Under the pieces are notes generated by a model. That model saw only the letters and a list, made by a program, of their open reading frames with translations, did no database searches and was not told the DNA's origin. Made by a program: the position numbers and the translations under genes. A stretch of DNA of 41,736 nt from Bacteroidota bacterium (GTDB taxonomy: Bacteria > Bacteroidota > Bacteroidia > Sphingobacteriales > Sphingobacteriaceae), in NCBI GenBank assembly GCA_030830805.1, contig JAURMH010000072.1, positions 1 through 41,736 of the forward strand. Reading direction: 5' to 3'. Below are positions 27,178 through 35,727 of the stretch, in pieces; within the stretch, counting starts at the first letter, position 1; every line of letters starts with the position of its first letter.

Positions 27178-27188
27178 ATTGTAATTAA

Positions 27189-27581
27189 TTATACTCTTCT
27201 CTTTTTCGGAGGACGACATCCATTATGTGGAAGTGGAGTGATGTCTTTGATAAGCGTCACTTCTATTCCAGAGTTTTGAATGGTGCGGATAGCCGACTCA
27301 CGTCCCGAACCTGGTCCTTTTACAAAAACCTCTACTTTTCTTAAGCCAAGATCATGTGCCGTTTTAGCACATTCGCCTGCTGCCATTTGGGCTGCATAAG
27401 GAGTGTTTTTCTTTGAACCTTTGAATCCCATTTTACCAGCAGATGCCCAAGAAATAACTTGACCTTGTGTGTTGGTTAATGAAATAATGATATTGTTAAA
27501 AGTAGCGCTAATGTGAGCTTCACCAATTGGTTCAACCACTACTACTCTTTTTTTAGTAACTTTTTTACCTGTCTTTGCCAT
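27189..27581 (-). CDS. rpsK: 30S ribosomal protein S11
   Basis: S11 sits on the 30S platform near the mRNA exit. The 130 residues contain [59 protein letters not shown] and the C-terminal [16 protein letters not shown], whose Asn-Gly is the known isoaspartate site in other bacteria. It starts 12 bases after rpsM. Confidence 0.98.
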   Translation of the reverse strand: MAKTGKKVTKKRVVVVEPIGEAHISATFNNIIISLTNTQGQVISWASAGKMGFKGSKKNTPYAAQMAAGECAKTAHDLGLRKVEVFVKGPGSGRESAIRTIQNSGIEVTLIKDITPLPHNGCRPPKKRRV

Positions 27582-27593
27582 AATTAATTACGA

Positions 27594-27971
27594 TTACTTA
27601 GTTGCTTTTTTCTTACCTGCAACTGTCTTACGTTTACCTTTACGAGTTCTTGAATTGTTCTTAGTTCTTTGACCACGAACTGGAAGTCCTTTTCTGTGAC
27701 GTAAACCTCTATAACATCCAATATCCATCAAACGCTTAATGTTCAATTGAACTTCTGAACGAAGTGCACCTTCCACTTTAATTTGATCATTGATGATATT
27801 ACGAATAGCCGTCAATTGATCATCCGACCATTCTTGAACCTTAGTATTGAAATCAATACCTGCTTCTTTCAAAATACGTTGTGCAGTAGAACGGCCAACA
27901 CCATAAATGTATGTTAAACCTATTTCTCCTCTTTTGTTTTTTGGTAAATCAATACCTGCGATCCTTGCCAT
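27594..27971 (-). CDS. rpsM: 30S ribosomal protein S13
   Basis: S13 lies in the 30S head and contacts the 50S subunit (bridge B1) and P-site tRNA. The 125 residues begin [26 protein letters not shown] and contain the helix-two-turn-helix region and [20 protein letters not shown]. The basic tail [15 protein letters not shown] is the tRNA-contacting extension. It begins 52 bases after rpmJ. Confidence 0.98.
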   Translation of the reverse strand: MARIAGIDLPKNKRGEIGLTYIYGVGRSTAQRILKEAGIDFNTKVQEWSDDQLTAIRNIINDQIKVEGALRSEVQLNIKRLMDIGCYRGLRHRKGLPVRGQRTKNNSRTRKGKRKTVAGKKKATK

Positions 27972-28023
27972 TTGTTAATTTATATTTCTTAGCGACCTAT
28001 TTTATTTTTTTTCAATTAATGGA

Positions 28024-28140
28024 TTAACCCTGACGTTGTTTGTACTTAGGGTTCTTCTTGTTTATCACGTAAAGCTTTCCATTGCGTCTAATGATTTTAC
28101 AATCTACGCTTCTCTTTTTGATTGATGCTTTAACTTTCAT
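28024..28140 (-). CDS. rpmJ: 50S ribosomal protein L36 (zinc-free form), missed by the ORF track
   Basis: I translated this 38-residue gene directly: [20 protein letters not shown], then [18 protein letters not shown] and TAA. The length and the KNPKxKQRQG ending are unmistakable L36. Zinc-type L36 has Cys11, Cys14, Cys27 and a His near 33; here these are Ser11, Cys14, Asn27 and Tyr33, so zinc binding is lost. It lies between infA and rpsM in the conventional order. Confidence 0.97.
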   Translation of the reverse strand: MKVKASIKKRSVDCKIIRRNGKLYVINKKNPKYKQRQG

Positions 28141-28195
28141 CTTTAGCTATTTTATAATTTTTTAATCCTTTTATTTTTTGCTATTGCTAGCTTAA

Positions 28196-28414
28196 TTATT
28201 TGTATCGATAAGTAATTCTGCCTTTCGATAAATCGTATGGCGATAACTCCAACTTTACTTTATCTCCAGGAAGAATTTTAATATAATTCATTCTCATTTT
28301 TCCTGAAATGTGTGCAATTATTTCGTGTCCGTTTTCCAACTCAACCCTAAACATTGCGTTTGACAATGCTTCTCTAATTACACCATCTTGTTCTATGGAG
28401 GCTTGTTTCGCCAT
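28196..28414 (-). CDS. infA: Translation initiation factor IF-1
   Basis: IF-1 is a 72-residue OB-fold protein that occupies the ribosomal A site during initiation. [50 protein letters not shown] and KGRITYRYK are all standard. It follows map by 5 bases and precedes rpmJ by 55. Confidence 0.98.
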   Translation of the reverse strand: MAKQASIEQDGVIREALSNAMFRVELENGHEIIAHISGKMRMNYIKILPGDKVKLELSPYDLSKGRITYRYK

Positions 28415-28419
28415 TAATT

Positions 28420-29196
28420 TTATTTTTTATTTAATACTTCTTCTACAAACTCAAATGAGGAAAGTATATCTGCTTTTCCTTTTTTAACTGCTACTGTATG
28501 CTCAAAATGAGCGGATACTTTACCGTCTTTTGTTCTTATTGTCCATCCATCATTATCCTGAAAAATGGGTGCTTTTCCTAAATTAATCATGGGTTCAATA
28601 GCAATCACTAAACCTTCGATCAATTTTATACCAGCGCCTCTTTTTCCATAATTCGGAACTTCTGGTTTTTCATGCAAGTTTTTTCCTATTCCGTGACCGA
28701 CCATTTCTCGTACAACCCCGTAACCAAATTTTTCTGCATGTTCTTGAACAGCGAATCCAACATCCCCAATTCTCATTCCCTCAATCGCCTTTTCAATTCC
28801 TTTGTATAAACTTTCCTTTGTTACCATTAACAACTGCTTTATTGCAGCTGGTACTTCACCGATTTCAAATGTATAAGCTGAATCACCATAATATCCATTT
28901 TTCAATACACCACAATCAACAGAAACAATGTCGCCGTCGATAAGTGCTTTTGAAGAAGGGATTCCGTGAACAACTACATCGTTCAATGAAATACATAATG
29001 TATTTGGAAAATCTCCGTAACCTTTAAATGCTGGGATTGCATTTGAATCGCGGATAAACTCTTCCGCTCTTCTATCTAATTCTAAAGGTGTAATACCTGG
29101 TCGAATTATTTTTGCAACCTCTGCTAAGGCTTTGCCAACAAGTAAAGAACTCTCTCTAATTAATTCAATTTCTTCTGCGCTTTTGTAAGTAATCAT
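28420..29196 (-). CDS. map: Type I methionine aminopeptidase
   Basis: The enzyme removes the initiator Met from nascent proteins. At 258 residues it is the short type I form. The five metal ligands are visible in SVDCGV (Asp), YGDSAYTF (Asp), [10 protein letters not shown] (His), AIEPMINLG (Glu) and FEHTVAV (Glu). Placement between secY (15-base gap) and infA (5-base gap) is the usual spc-operon arrangement; adk, which often sits here in other phyla, is absent. Confidence 0.98.
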   Translation of the reverse strand: MITYKSAEEIELIRESSLLVGKALAEVAKIIRPGITPLELDRRAEEFIRDSNAIPAFKGYGDFPNTLCISLNDVVVHGIPSSKALIDGDIVSVDCGVLKNGYYGDSAYTFEIGEVPAAIKQLLMVTKESLYKGIEKAIEGMRIGDVGFAVQEHAEKFGYGVVREMVGHGIGKNLHEKPEVPNYGKRGAGIKLIEGLVIAIEPMINLGKAPIFQDNDGWTIRTKDGKVSAHFEHTVAVKKGKADILSSFEFVEEVLNKK

Positions 29197-29211
29197 ACAA
29201 TTACGCGGATA

Positions 29212-30540
29212 TTATATAGCTGCTGCACCCGCTGGTGTGCGACCTTTAATTCTTCCTGTTTTCATTAATCCATCATAATGACGCATTAATAAATGACTTT
29301 CAATTTGTTGTAAAGTATCTAATACTACACCAACCATAATCAACAAAGATGTTCCGCCATAAAAATTTGCGAACTGACTGTTGATTCCAACCATCACTGC
29401 GATCGAAGGCATAATAGCCACAATTGCTAAGAAGATAGATCCTGGTAAAGTAATATGAGAAATAACTCCGTCGATAAATTCACCTGTTTTTCTGCCTGGT
29501 TTAATACCGGGAACAAAGCCACCATTACGTTTCATATCATCTGCCATTTGCGTAGGATTTACAGTAATTGCAGTGTAGAAATAAGTGAAAGCGATGATTA
29601 AAAACGCGAATAATAAATTATAAGATAATGACATAGGGTTACCTAAATTAGGACCCATCCATTGTGCAAAACTTGATTCTGGTAAGAAAGATGCCATTGT
29701 TCCTGGAATGAACATAATAGCTTGTGCAAAAATGATTGGCATTACACCAGCCGCATTTACTTTTAGGGGAATGTATTGACGAACACCACCGTATTGTTTA
29801 TTTCCAACAATTCTTTTAGCGTATTGAACAGGAATTTTTCTTGTTCCTTGCACTAATAATATCACTAAAATAACTACGAATGCTAATGCTGCTAATTCAA
29901 TAATAAAAGGAATTAAGCCACCCCCATTTACACCCATTCTTGAAACTAATTCAGAAGAAAATGCTAAAGGCAATTGTGCAATAATACCAATCATGATGAT
30001 TAAAGAAATACCATTTCCTAAACCTTTATCTGTAATTCTTTCACCTAACCACATCACGAACATAGTTCCTGTAGTTAATACTAAAATAGAAGATAAAGAG
30101 AACAAGAATGAATCAAGCATAATAGCCTCTGGTGGTACTTGTGTTTTAACATAACCGATTGCTTGACCAGCAGTAATAAAGATGGTTAAGTATCTGGTAA
30201 TTTGATTTACTTTTTTTCTACCGCTTTCACCTTCTTTTTGTAAGCGTTGGAAGTAAGGAATTACAATTCCAAACAACTGAACTACAATGGAAGCAGAGAT
30301 ATATGGCATTACACCCAATGCAAAAACAGAGGCACGAGAAAACGAACCTCCAGCAAACATATTTAATAAACCTAAAATACCGTCTTGCGTTTTTGTTACC
30401 ATTAGCGTAGGATCAACTCCTGGCAATACGATAAAAGAACCTACACGGTAAATCAATAACAAAAGAATTGTATTAATAATACGAACTCTTAAGTCTTCGA
30501 TTTTAAAAATATTAGTTAATGTAGCTATAAATCTCTTCAT
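29212..30540 (-). CDS. secY: Protein translocase subunit SecY
   Basis: SecY is the inner-membrane channel of the Sec system, 442 residues with about ten transmembrane helices. The start MKRFIATLTNIFKIEDLRVR and segments such as YRVGSFIVLPGVDP, FAGGSFSRASVFALGVMPYISASI (the plug/helix 2 region), FKYF-equivalent YFYTAITVNPTQMADDMKRNGGFVPGIKPG and the C-terminal DTLQQIESHLLMRHYDGLMK are characteristic. It begins 4 bases after rplO, so the two are translated in close succession. Confidence 0.98.
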   Translation of the reverse strand: MKRFIATLTNIFKIEDLRVRIINTILLLLIYRVGSFIVLPGVDPTLMVTKTQDGILGLLNMFAGGSFSRASVFALGVMPYISASIVVQLFGIVIPYFQRLQKEGESGRKKVNQITRYLTIFITAGQAIGYVKTQVPPEAIMLDSFLFSLSSILVLTTGTMFVMWLGERITDKGLGNGISLIIMIGIIAQLPLAFSSELVSRMGVNGGGLIPFIIELAALAFVVILVILLVQGTRKIPVQYAKRIVGNKQYGGVRQYIPLKVNAAGVMPIIFAQAIMFIPGTMASFLPESSFAQWMGPNLGNPMSLSYNLLFAFLIIAFTYFYTAITVNPTQMADDMKRNGGFVPGIKPGRKTGEFIDGVISHITLPGSIFLAIVAIMPSIAVMVGINSQFANFYGGTSLLIMVGVVLDTLQQIESHLLMRHYDGLMKTGRIKGRTPAGAAAI

Positions 30541-30544
30541 GAAT

Positions 30545-30991
30545 TTAGATAGTTACGATTGATCCACCTGCTGCTTCGATTGCTGCTTTTGCAGTTGCTG
30601 TAAATGCGTGTGCTTTTACTTCAACTTTTGCTTTTAATTCTCCGCGACCTAAAATTTTAACTAAATCAGATTTAGATGCAAGACCATACTGTCTTAAAAC
30701 TTCTAAATCAATCACCGTTAAATTATATTTTTCAATCAAACCTTGTAAAACATCAAGGTTAACACCTGTATGCTCTATGCGGTTGATATTTTTGAATCCA
30801 AACTTAGGAATACGACGTTGTAATGGCATTTGACCACCTTCGAAACCAACCTTACTTGAATTTCCTGAACGAGATCCAGCACCTTTATGTCCACGCGTTG
30901 AGGTTCCACCTCTTCCAGATCCTGTTCCTCTACCAATACGCTTGCTGCTTTTTACTGCCCCTATAGCTGGTTTTAAATTATTTAATTTCAT
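30545..30991 (-). CDS. rplO: 50S ribosomal protein L15
   Basis: L15 is a late-assembly 50S protein with an extended, glycine-rich N-terminus: SKRIGRGTGSGRGGTSTRGHKGAGSRSG, then GGQMPLQRRIPKFGF and a globular C-terminus. The length of 148 is normal. It lies 33 bases after rpmD and 4 bases before secY. Confidence 0.98.
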   Translation of the reverse strand: MKLNNLKPAIGAVKSSKRIGRGTGSGRGGTSTRGHKGAGSRSGNSSKVGFEGGQMPLQRRIPKFGFKNINRIEHTGVNLDVLQGLIEKYNLTVIDLEVLRQYGLASKSDLVKILGRGELKAKVEVKAHAFTATAKAAIEAAGGSIVTI

Positions 30992-31024
30992 TTTCGTTGA
31001 ATCTATGCCTAATGGCTAAAACAA

Positions 31025-31204
31025 TTAACTATTTTCTACTTTGATCAGATGATTAACTTTTGCAACCATTCCTAAAATTTGAGGAGTTGCTTCTACTTCA
31101 ACAGTCTGATTCATTTTTCTTAAACCTAAAGCAAACATTGTTTTCTTTTGTCTAAGGCTTCTGTCTATGACACTTTTGGTCTGTGTAATTTTTATCTTCG
31201 ACAT
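31025..31204 (-). CDS. rpmD: 50S ribosomal protein L30, missed by the ORF track
   Basis: I translated this 59-residue gene directly: MSKIKITQTKSVIDRSLRQK, then KTMFALGLRKMNQTVEVE and a final VAKVNHLIKVENS before TAA. The length and the LGLRKxNQTVE motif are standard for L30. It begins 6 bases after the rpsE stop codon and precedes rplO, the conventional place. Confidence 0.96.
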   Translation of the reverse strand: MSKIKITQTKSVIDRSLRQKKTMFALGLRKMNQTVEVEATPQILGMVAKVNHLIKVENS

Positions 31205-31210
31205 AATTTC

Positions 31211-31729
31211 TTAACCGTTAAATACTTTATTTAAAGAAACACCTCTATGTTGAGCTACTGTAATTGCATCTCTCATATTAGCTAATGCAGCAACCGTTGC
31301 TTTTACCACGTTATGTGGATTTGAAGAACCTTTTGACTTAGCCAAAACGTCTGTAACGCCAGCACTTTCTAAAACTGCACGCATTGCACCACCCGCAATT
31401 ACACCTGTTCCATGTGATGCTGGTTTCAAGAATACGTATCCACCAGAATATTTACCATATTGCTCGTGAGGTACAGTACCTTTGTGAATTGGCACTTTTA
31501 TTAAATTCTTTTTAGCATCGTCGATACCTTTAGCAATTGCTTCGGTTACTTCTTTCGCTTTTCCTAAACCAAATCCTACTACTCCATTTTCATCTCCAAC
31601 CACAACGATTGCAGAAAAACTGAATGTACGACCACCTTTAGTAACTTTAGCTACACGCTGAATACTTACTAATTTGTCTTTTAATTCAATATCAGTAGTT
31701 TTTACTCTTTTTATATTTGCTGTTGACAT
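31211..31729 (-). CDS. rpsE: 30S ribosomal protein S5
   Basis: S5 contributes to decoding accuracy and the mRNA entry helicase site. I start at the ATG at 31729 (172 residues, [20 protein letters not shown]), because the track's start at 31768 lies inside rplR and adds 13 unconserved residues. [21 protein letters not shown] and [32 protein letters not shown] are standard S5 motifs. It starts 10 bases after rplR. Confidence 0.97.
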   Translation of the reverse strand: MSTANIKRVKTTDIELKDKLVSIQRVAKVTKGGRTFSFSAIVVVGDENGVVGFGLGKAKEVTEAIAKGIDDAKKNLIKVPIHKGTVPHEQYGKYSGGYVFLKPASHGTGVIAGGAMRAVLESAGVTDVLAKSKGSSNPHNVVKATVAALANMRDAITVAQHRGVSLNKVFNG

Positions 31730-31739
31730 TTTCTGATTT

Positions 31740-32093
31740 TTAGAATTGTAAACCACCTTCTCTAGCACCTTCTGCTAAAGATTTAATTCTTCCGTGATAT
31801 AAATAACCGTTTCTGTCGAAAACAACTTTTTCTATACCAGCAGCTTTTGCTTTTTCTGCAATTAATATGCCTACCGCTTTTGATTGGTCAACTTTGTTTA
31901 AGTCTGCAGCTACCGCGTTTTTCGCGCTAGATGCAAATGCTAAAGTTTTTCCGTTTAAATCATCAATTACTTGAGCGTAAATTGCTTTATTACTTCTGTA
32001 CACAGAAAGTCTAGGCATTTCAGGTGTACCACTGATGGCAATTCTGATACCTTTTTTAATTCTTAATCTTCTTGAAGACTTATTTTTTCCCAT
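31740..32093 (-). CDS. rplR: 50S ribosomal protein L18
   Basis: L18 binds 5S rRNA. The 117 residues contain [59 protein letters not shown], including the near-universal end. The N-terminus is basic ([13 protein letters not shown]). It follows rplF by 12 bases and precedes rpsE by 10. Confidence 0.98.
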   Translation of the reverse strand: MGKNKSSRRLRIKKGIRIAISGTPEMPRLSVYRSNKAIYAQVIDDLNGKTLAFASSAKNAVAADLNKVDQSKAVGILIAEKAKAAGIEKVVFDRNGYLYHGRIKSLAEGAREGGLQF

Positions 32094-32105
32094 GACTCTT
32101 CTTAA

Positions 32106-32663
32106 TTATTTTTTAGCTGCTGACTTACCTGCTTTTCTTCTCAATACCTCACCAGCAAATTTAATACCTTTACCTTTGTATGGTTCTGGAGCTCTTAAAG
32201 ATCTGATCTTAGCGGCAACTTGACCAATTAACTGCTTGTCTATACTTTCTAAAATAATAGTTGGGTTTTGCCCTTTTTCTGCAGTAGTAGTAACTTTAAT
32301 TTCTTTAGGTAATTCGAACACAAAATGGTGAGAATAACCTAATACCATATCCAAAGTGTTGCCTTGGTTGGTAGCACGGTAACCTACACCTACTAATTCT
32401 TGCGTTACTTTATACCCTTGCGTTACTCCAACAACCATGTTGTTTACTAGAGAACGGTATAAACCATGCAATGCTTTATGTCTCTTTTGTTCAGTTGGAC
32501 GAGCAACAATGATATGTCCCTCTTCAACTTTAACAATGATATCTTTATCTACTTCTTGCGTTAATGATCCTTTAGGACCTTTAACAGTTACTACATTTTC
32601 AGGAGAAACTGTTAATTCTACACCTTGTGGCAAGGCTATAGGTAATTTTCCAATTCTTGACAT
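32106..32663 (-). CDS. rplF: 50S ribosomal protein L6
   Basis: L6 lies near the factor-binding site of the 50S. The 185 residues show the two L6 repeats and the signature VGYRATNQGNTLDMVLGYSH and PEPYKGKGIKFAGEVLRRKAGKSAAKK. MSRIGKLPIALPQGVELTV is the standard start. It follows rpsH by 16 bases. Confidence 0.98.
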   Translation of the reverse strand: MSRIGKLPIALPQGVELTVSPENVVTVKGPKGSLTQEVDKDIIVKVEEGHIIVARPTEQKRHKALHGLYRSLVNNMVVGVTQGYKVTQELVGVGYRATNQGNTLDMVLGYSHHFVFELPKEIKVTTTAEKGQNPTIILESIDKQLIGQVAAKIRSLRAPEPYKGKGIKFAGEVLRRKAGKSAAKK

Positions 32664-32679
32664 TTTTTCGTCCTCCTAA

Positions 32680-33078
32680 TTAATATATGTAACATAATAC
32701 TTCGCCACCAACATTTTGAAGTCTTGCTTCTTTGTCAGACATCACACCTTTTGAGGTAGAGATGATTGCGATTCCTAAACCATTCAATACTCTTGGCATC
32801 GTTGCGGTACCAGAATATGATCTTAAACCAGGTTTACTGATTCTTTGGAGTTTCCTGATTGCCGAAGTTTTAGTAATCGGATGGTATTTTAAAGCAATTT
32901 TAATGCTGCTGTCAATACCTGCATCTTCAAACTTGTAATTCGCAATATATCCTTTATCAAAAAGCACTTTCGTGATTTCCTTTTTGATATTAGATGCAGG
33001 AATTTCGACAACCCGATGGTTGGCCTTGATGGCATTCCTTACTCTTGTAAGATAATCTGCTATTGGATCTGTAGTCAT
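32680..33078 (-). CDS. rpsH: 30S ribosomal protein S8
   Basis: S8 is a primary 16S rRNA binder and, in E. coli, the repressor of the spc operon. The 132 residues begin MTTDPIADYLTRVRNAIKAN and end STSKGVMSDKEARLQNVGGEVLCYIY with the family signature. A 98-base gap separates it from rpsN and contains a -7 box, so it may start a secondary transcript. Confidence 0.98.
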   Translation of the reverse strand: MTTDPIADYLTRVRNAIKANHRVVEIPASNIKKEITKVLFDKGYIANYKFEDAGIDSSIKIALKYHPITKTSAIRKLQRISKPGLRSYSGTATMPRVLNGLGIAIISTSKGVMSDKEARLQNVGGEVLCYIY

Positions 33079-33124
33079 TTTATTTTTAATTCTACTTATT
33101 TAATTTTAAATTTTTAGCGGAGGG

Positions 33125-33132
33125 CAAAGATA
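33125..33132 (-). promoter_or_regulatory. Possible internal promoter box before rpsH
   Basis: The minus strand reads TATCTTTG followed by C, an exact Bacteroidota -7 box TAnnTTTG. It lies in a 98-base intergenic stretch, long for this cluster, with a predicted start about 40 bases before the rpsH ATG. No TTG is visible at the -33 position, which limits confidence. Confidence 0.45.
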
Positions 33133-33176
33133 TGAATATTTTTGACCTATCCCTATAATTTGCTCCTTTTTATTGC

Positions 33177-33446
33177 TTACCAGCTAGATTTTGTCACTCC
33201 TGGGATCTTTCCAGCTAGTGCCATTTCTCTAAAAGTAACCCTTGAAATACCAAATTGACGCATATAACCTCTTGGACGACCAGTTAATTTACAACGGTTG
33301 TGTAAACGAACAGGGCTAGAGTTTTTTGGCAATTTATCCAATCCTTGGAAATCTCCGGCAGCCTTCAAATCAGCTCTTTTTTGAGCATATTTATCAACTA
33401 ATCTCTGACGCTTTGCTTCGCGCGCTTTTAAACCTTCTTTAGCCAT
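33177..33446 (-). CDS. rpsN: 30S ribosomal protein S14 (zinc-free form)
   Basis: S14 is a 30S head protein. The 89 residues begin [20 protein letters not shown] and end [39 protein letters not shown]. It is the longer S14 form lacking the CxxC pairs of the 61-residue zinc version; only one Cys is present. It begins 5 bases after rplE. Confidence 0.98.
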   Translation of the reverse strand: MAKEGLKAREAKRQRLVDKYAQKRADLKAAGDFQGLDKLPKNSSPVRLHNRCKLTGRPRGYMRQFGISRVTFREMALAGKIPGVTKSSW

Positions 33447-33451
33447 TTTAC

Positions 33452-34012
33452 TTAGTTATTATTTTGATTTTTAAATGGTAAACCAAACTCTTTTAATAAT
33501 TCTAAAGCTTCTTTATCTGTTTCCGCATTGGTAACGAATGTAATATCCATACCTGTAATCTTATTGATTTTATCAATATCGATCTCTGGGAAGATGATTT
33601 GCTCAGTAACACCTAAAGTGTAGTTACCGCGTCCATCAAAACCTTTATCATTGATACCTTTGAAATCACGGATACGAGGCAAAGCAACAGAGATTAATCT
33701 GTCTAGGAACTCATACATTTGATTATCACGAAGTGTTACACGAACACCAACTGGTACAGCTTTACGCAATTTAAAGTTCGAGATATCTTTCTTTGACTTG
33801 GTTGCAACTGCGCGTTGACCAGTAATCATCGTAATTTCCTCTACTGCGTTATCAATTAATTTTTTATCTGAAACGGCAGCACCAACACCTTGGTTGATAC
33901 AGATTTTCATCAATTTCGGTACTTGCATAATGCTTTTGTACTGAAATTTATCTTTCAAAGAAGCAATAATATCCTTCTTGTAAGCCGCTTTTAATCTTGG
34001 TTCGTAAGCCAT
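33452..34012 (-). CDS. rplE: 50S ribosomal protein L5
   Basis: L5 binds 5S rRNA and contacts P-site tRNA. The 186 residues contain [18 protein letters not shown], the family signature region, [29 protein letters not shown] and [29 protein letters not shown]. Its ATG shares one base with the rplX stop codon (TAATG), indicating translational coupling. Confidence 0.98.
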   Translation of the reverse strand: MAYEPRLKAAYKKDIIASLKDKFQYKSIMQVPKLMKICINQGVGAAVSDKKLIDNAVEEITMITGQRAVATKSKKDISNFKLRKAVPVGVRVTLRDNQMYEFLDRLISVALPRIRDFKGINDKGFDGRGNYTLGVTEQIIFPEIDIDKINKITGMDITFVTNAETDKEALELLKEFGLPFKNQNNN

Positions 34013-34353
34013 TATTTTATCACCTCCCCTGATTTTTTTGCAAATCTTTCTAGTTTTCCTTCTGCGTTTGCTTTTCTTCCAACTCTAGTAGGTTTACCAG
34101 ATGCAGGATCTACGAGCATTACATTAGATACGTTTACTGGAGCTTCCATTTTTACGATGCCACCTTCTGTATTTTTTGCATTTGGTTTAGTATGTTTAGA
34201 TACCATGTTGATGCCTTCTACAATAACAGTGTTTTTCGCTAAGCTCACACTTAATACTTTTCCTGATTGACCTTTTGAATCTCCAGCGATAACTTTTACA
34301 GTATCCCCTTTACGGATTTTCAATTTAGTCTGAGTGTTATATTTTCTTTCCAT
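34012..34353 (-). CDS. rplX: 50S ribosomal protein L24
   Basis: L24 initiates 50S assembly. The 113 residues carry the KOW motif [43 protein letters not shown] and a basic end. It starts 2 bases after rplN and its stop overlaps the rplE start by one base. Confidence 0.98.
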   Translation of the reverse strand: MERKYNTQTKLKIRKGDTVKVIAGDSKGQSGKVLSVSLAKNTVIVEGINMVSKHTKPNAKNTEGGIVKMEAPVNVSNVMLVDPASGKPTRVGRKANAEGKLERFAKKSGEVIK

Positions 34354-34355
34354 GA

Positions 34356-34724
34356 TTATAATACCTCCGGTGCTAATGAAACAATTTTCATGAATTGTTT
34401 TTCACGCAATTCTCTAGCTACTGGGCCAAAAATACGTGTACCCCTTGGTTCGTCGTTTGCATTTAATAACACAGCTGCGTTATCATCGAAACGAATATAT
34501 GAACCATCTTTGCGACGTACTTCTTTTTTAGTCCTAACAATTACTGCTTTGGAAACTGTTCCTTTCTTGATATTTCCAGAAGGAATTGCATGTTTTACAG
34601 TAACAACGATCTTATCGCCTACTGATGCGTATCTCTTACCTGTTCCACCTAATACACGGATGCATAATACTTCTTTAGCTCCGCTATTATCTGCTACTGT
34701 AAGTCTTGATTCTTGCTGTATCAT
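34356..34724 (-). CDS. rplN: 50S ribosomal protein L14
   Basis: L14 lies at the subunit interface and is the site of RsfS docking. The 122 residues begin [20 protein letters not shown] and contain [18 protein letters not shown] and [30 protein letters not shown], the invariant C-terminus. It is spaced 2 bases from both rpsQ and rplX. Confidence 0.98.
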   Translation of the reverse strand: MIQQESRLTVADNSGAKEVLCIRVLGGTGKRYASVGDKIVVTVKHAIPSGNIKKGTVSKAVIVRTKKEVRRKDGSYIRFDDNAAVLLNANDEPRGTRIFGPVARELREKQFMKIVSLAPEVL

Positions 34725-34726
34725 GA

Positions 34727-34999
34727 TTATTTAGCCCTTTCTAAAATTTCAACTACTCTCCAACGCTTGTTTTTACTAAGCGGACGAACTTCCATAATGC
34801 TAACCGTATCACCGATATTACATTCGTTTTTCTCGTCATGAGCCATAAATTTGTTCGTAGTTTTTACGAACTTGCCATAGATCGGGTGTTTCACCTTACG
34901 CTCGATTGCTACTGTAACAGATTTCTCCATTTTGTTGCTAACCACTTGCCCGATTCTCGTTTTTCTTAATTTTCTTGTTTCTTCCATTTCCTGAGACAT
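34727..34999 (-). CDS. rpsQ: 30S ribosomal protein S17
   Basis: S17 is an OB-fold protein of the 30S body. The 90 residues contain [41 protein letters not shown] and [20 protein letters not shown], all standard. A second Met at residue 5 (MEETRKL) is an equally plausible start. It follows rpmC by 9 bases. Confidence 0.97.
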   Translation of the reverse strand: MSQEMEETRKLRKTRIGQVVSNKMEKSVTVAIERKVKHPIYGKFVKTTNKFMAHDEKNECNIGDTVSIMEVRPLSKNKRWRVVEILERAK

Positions 35000-35008
35000 T
35001 TTACAAAA

Positions 35009-35212
35009 TTATTCTGCGCTTGTTGTTAACTCGCGTTGTTTCAATTCTGTATTTAATTGAGCGATTGTTTTTCTTAAAGTACGAATAACCATAGGGTTTT
35101 CAACTGCTGATACAGCATGGCTGAATTTCAACTTTGTTAAATTTCCCTTTTCTTCTTGTATCCTTACTTTAATCTCTTCTATTGAGAGTTCTTTTATTTC
35201 TGCGTATTTCAT
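35009..35212 (-). CDS. rpmC: 50S ribosomal protein L29
   Basis: L29 is a two-helix protein at the polypeptide exit tunnel, where it helps dock SRP and trigger factor. The 67 residues MKYAEIKELSIEEIKVRIQE and LKFSHAVSAVENPMVIRTLRKTIAQLNTEL match the family. It follows rplP after a 56-base gap that holds a small hairpin. Confidence 0.97.
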   Translation of the reverse strand: MKYAEIKELSIEEIKVRIQEEKGNLTKLKFSHAVSAVENPMVIRTLRKTIAQLNTELKQRELTTSAE

Positions 35213-35235
35213 CTCTTTTTGTTTTTATTTCAGCG

Positions 35236-35256
35236 GGAATCCTGAGCCAAGATTCC
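35236..35256 (-). other. Hairpin in the rplP-rpmC gap
   Basis: GGAATC-TTGGCTCAG-GATTCC (minus-strand reading) gives a 6-bp stem and 9-base loop, 24 bases before the rpmC start. No T tract follows. Role unknown. Confidence 0.4.
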
Positions 35257-35268
35257 ATGAATTGCTAA

Positions 35269-35691
35269 TTATGCTTCTGTATAATCTCTTCTAACGACAA
35301 ACTTAGTTGCAACAGGAAGTTTTTGTGCAGCAAGACGCAAAGCCTCTTTTGCAACTTCCAATGAAACGCCTTCTGCTTCGAAGATCATGCGTCCTGGTTT
35401 TACTACTGCTACCCAATATTCTGGAGCACCTTTACCTTTACCCATACGTACTTCAGCTGGTTTTTTAGTTACTGGTTTGTCTGGGAAGATACGGATCCAT
35501 ACTTGACCCTCTCTTTTCATGAAACGTGTAACCGCAATACGAGCCGCTTCAATTTGACGACTTGTAATCCAGCAATCTTCTAACGATTTGATTCCGAATG
35601 AACCGAATGCAAGTGTAGCACCTCTTTTGGCGTTACCTTTCATTCTGCCCTTCTGCATCTTTCTAAATTTCGTTCTTTTTGGTTGTAACAT
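35269..35691 (-). CDS. rplP: 50S ribosomal protein L16
   Basis: L16 is a late-binding protein that shapes the A site for tRNA. The 140 residues contain [45 protein letters not shown] and [29 protein letters not shown], the two family signatures. It follows rpsC after 36 bases. Confidence 0.98.
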   Translation of the reverse strand: MLQPKRTKFRKMQKGRMKGNAKRGATLAFGSFGIKSLEDCWITSRQIEAARIAVTRFMKREGQVWIRIFPDKPVTKKPAEVRMGKGKGAPEYWVAVVKPGRMIFEAEGVSLEVAKEALRLAAQKLPVATKFVVRRDYTEA

Positions 35692-35727
35692 AACTTTACC
35701 TTTTTATTCCCTTTAAGAATCCTCTAA

